From positions 84,497-148,496 of the forward strand of contig CAKUYY010000001.1 in assembly GCA_934717555.1 (NCBI GenBank): a DNA stretch of 64,000 nucleotides. Reading direction: 5' to 3'. A program made the translations under genes and the position numbers. Position 1 is the stretch's first letter; each line of letters starts with the position of its first letter. The notes beneath the pieces are model-generated. The model had not been told where the DNA came from and did no database searches. It saw nothing but the letters and a program-made list of their open reading frames with translations. This DNA is from an uncultured Clostridium sp. Lineage in GTDB: Bacteria; Bacillota; Clostridia; Oscillospirales; Acutalibacteraceae. This document shows positions 62,561 through 64,000 of this stretch, piece after piece.

Positions 62561-63223
62561 TTGAATTGTGAATTGATTTTTTATTTAGCGCATCGGACAG
62601 GGGAAAACCAGGAAGCTTTGGAGGCCGCTTTGTCGAGGGTGGATGTTTCCATCCGTGCGGTGGCCCTTGCCACCAAGGAAAGCGAGCTGTGTTACGCGTT
62701 GGCACAGTCGGTGTCCCATTGTAATCTGGTATTTATCGTGGGAGGCATGGGCGCCTCCGGGCCGTGCAATATCCATATGGTACTGTCAAAGGCGCTGAGT
62801 ATCCCTTTGCAGGAGGAAAGAGAAGGAAGGCCCCGGCTGGAAGGGGCTGGGATCCTTTATAATCCGGAAGGGGACAATGGATATGTCTTGGAAAAAGGCA
62901 AGCAGACCATTGTTTTGTTGCCGGACATGGCTTCTCAGATCAGGACATTGATACAAGGGGGATTGCTGCGGCATCTGTGCCGCAGGTACAGGCTCCCCAT
63001 ACAAAAAGTTCCTTCTCCAGCCCTTCCCGCGGTATTGTTGGCGTTGGAAGGGGCGGATCCCCGGGAGGAAATGCCTTGCGCAGAGGCGGCGGTAATTGAG
63101 GGCTCCTCCCTCCGTATTAGGAAAAGGGTGCCTTTTGGGGCCAAACTGTTCCTTTTTCTTGCTGTGGCCGCATGCGCGGCGGCGACAGTATACAGTCTTC
63201 ATACTTATCTTTCCTGGTTTTGA
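62561..63223 (+). CDS. Unknown MoCF/CinA-like protein with C-terminal membrane helix
   Basis: 220 residues from TTG 62561 (AGGGGG upstream); in-frame sequence before it overlaps the sortase end and is not credible. The N-terminal half resembles a molybdopterin-binding-like fold as in MoaB/CinA: LSRVDVSIRAVALATKESELCYAL, then FIVGGMGASGPCNIHMVLSKAL. The glycine loop stands where these families have GGxGxxxxD. It ends in one helix (about 193-213) and no soluble tail. Catalytic residues of the named families are not clear, so the assignment is tentative. Confidence 0.5.
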   Translation: MNCELIFYLAHRTGENQEALEAALSRVDVSIRAVALATKESELCYALAQSVSHCNLVFIVGGMGASGPCNIHMVLSKALSIPLQEEREGRPRLEGAGILYNPEGDNGYVLEKGKQTIVLLPDMASQIRTLIQGGLLRHLCRRYRLPIQKVPSPALPAVLLALEGADPREEMPCAEAAVIEGSSLRIRKRVPFGAKLFLFLAVAACAAATVYSLHTYLSWF

Positions 63224-63404
63224 ATAGGAAAGGGGCTGCCCCATGGGTGACACAATCTGCCGGATGGTTTGGTCTCACCTTGTTAGATCTTGGAAATCTT
63301 GAAAGGACAGGAAAAGCATTTCTTTATTTTCCAGAATAGTTTTCCTTTTAGAATTCGATTTTTCTGGCTCTTTCTTTTGCGCCGCATGAAAAAGTTTTTC
63401 CATA

Positions 63405-63433
63405 TTGACAAGAAAAATAAATGAGCATACAAT
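63405..63433 (+). promoter_or_regulatory. Strong sigma-A promoter for the ABC exporter
   Basis: Consensus TTGACA (63405-63410), 17-bp spacer, TACAAT (63428-63433). Confidence 0.82.
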
Positions 63434-63464
63434 AATTGCAGATGCAACTATTGTATGCTCATTT
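63419..63464 (+). promoter_or_regulatory. 46-bp palindromic operator over the -10 and start site
   Basis: Arms AAATGAGCATACAATA and TATTGTATGCTCATTT enclose TTGCA-GA-TGCAA; only one position breaks the pairing. It covers the -10 box and the likely start of transcription, the usual place of a MarR-type operator for multidrug ABC exporters. As RNA it would also form a very stable hairpin. Confidence 0.75.
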
Positions 63465-63486
63465 TGCATAGATGGGAGTTTTTATC

Positions 63487-64000
63487 ATGCTTGGACGAAT
63501 TTTCTCCTACATGAGGCCGTACCGGAAATATACGGTAATGGCTGTCATCTGCGTGGTGCTGGAGACCATGTTTGAACTGATTATCCCCCTCATTATGGCG
63601 GATATCATTGACGTTGGCGTGAAATATGGGGATAAGGCCTATATTTTCCAGCAGGGGGGACTGATGCTTCTCTGCGCTTTGCTTTCCCTGATTTTAGGCG
63701 TAGGGGGTTCCCGGTTTTCCGCGGTATGCGGGCAGGGGCTGGGGGCGGAACTGAGAAAGGCGGAATACCGCAAGGTCCAGGGCTTTTCCTTCGCCAATAC
63801 CGACCGGTTCCAGACCTCCTCGCTGGTCACCCGGCTCACCAGTGACGTGACCGCCGTACAGAACGCGGTGGCCACCGGCCTGCGGCCCGGCGTCCGGTCC
63901 CCCATCATGATGATTATGGCACTGGCTCTGTCCTTCCGCATGAGCCCCAGGCTGGCGATGGTCTTCCTGGTGGCGGCGCCTCTGCTGGGCATCCTGCTGT
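63487..64000 (+). CDS. ABC exporter, membrane-ATPase type, 3' end cut by window
   Basis: 171 residues are visible and the frame runs off the window. It begins MLGRIFSYMRPYRKYTV, helix 1 follows, then MADIIDVGVKYGDKAYIF, helix 2, and GLGAELRKAEYRKVQGFSFANTDRF with SLVTRLTSDVTAVQNAV, the coupling region of type IV exporters (BmrA/LmrA and heterodimeric types). The ATPase domain lies beyond the window. The absence of the regulator upstream suggests that it is encoded elsewhere. GGGAG precedes ATG 63487. Confidence 0.9.
   Translation, partial: MLGRIFSYMRPYRKYTVMAVICVVLETMFELIIPLIMADIIDVGVKYGDKAYIFQQGGLMLLCALLSLILGVGGSRFSAVCGQGLGAELRKAEYRKVQGFSFANTDRFQTSSLVTRLTSDVTAVQNAVATGLRPGVRSPIMMIMALALSFRMSPRLAMVFLVAAPLLGILL

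Overview
The window looks like chromosomal DNA of a low-to-mid GC, Gram-positive, spore-forming anaerobe of the Clostridia, most like an Oscillospiraceae/Ruminococcaceae gut bacterium. The signs are strong Shine-Dalgarno sites with many TTG/GTG starts, LytR-CpsA-Psr proteins, a class B sortase, a SpoIIID-like fragment, YfhO, FabV, short ThiI, an anaerobic sulfatase maturase, and host-glycan enzymes (GH84 hexosaminidase, GH2 beta-galactosidase). The species is inference. No rRNA, tRNA, CRISPR array, transposase or prophage was seen.

Layout. 1-6.6 kb: the end of a surface polysaccharide locus (GT56-like transferase, unknown protein, Wzx-type flippase, then CapE-CapF-CapG, a complete UDP-N-acetyl-L-fucosamine pathway). 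6.7-6.9 kb: a truncated SpoIIID-like gene on the minus strand. 7.2-9.9 kb: a GH84 enzyme without signal peptide. 10.3-11.5 kb: a membrane-anchored protein and a mini-protein ending in a sortase-like tail. 11.7-19.4 kb: a second envelope cluster (GT2, Fe-S/F420-dehydrogenase-like protein, polysaccharide pyruvyltransferase) followed by a 1340-residue secreted lysozyme with nine repeats. 19.5-22.6 kb: flavin-type protein, two TrkA subunits, exonuclease III. 23.3-28.0 kb: a four-gene GldA-GldF-GldG-DUF4340 ABC system. 28.6-34.6 kb: YfhO, a YfbR-like nucleotidase, two LCP proteins. 34.9-38.5 kb: Smr protein, zinc-ribbon lipoprotein, unknown protein. 38.5-43.6 kb: HdeD-like protein, PadR regulator in an AT-rich patch, CoA-disulfide reductase/rhodanese fusion, release factor 3. 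43.7-49.8 kb: two structured repeats, small membrane proteins, cytidylate-kinase-like protein, radical SAM maturase, and an ABC1/UbiB kinase operon with a phasin-like protein. 49.9-53.1 kb: divergent zur / znuACB with a clear operator. 53.3-64 kb: LacZ, FabV, SCP2 protein, cysteine desulfurase and ThiI (sulfur transfer to tRNA), sortase B, an unknown MoCF-like membrane protein, and the start of an ABC exporter behind a palindromic operator.

The common theme is the cell envelope: sugar-nucleotide supply, glycosyl transfer, flipping, pyruvylation, LCP ligation, sortase anchoring and wall lysis. Beyond the genes, the most unusual sequence is two families of about 180-200 bp intergenic repeats (28.1 and 43.8 kb; 44.4 and 59.7 kb) made of successive hairpins. 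One of them shows a paired base change that preserves a stem.
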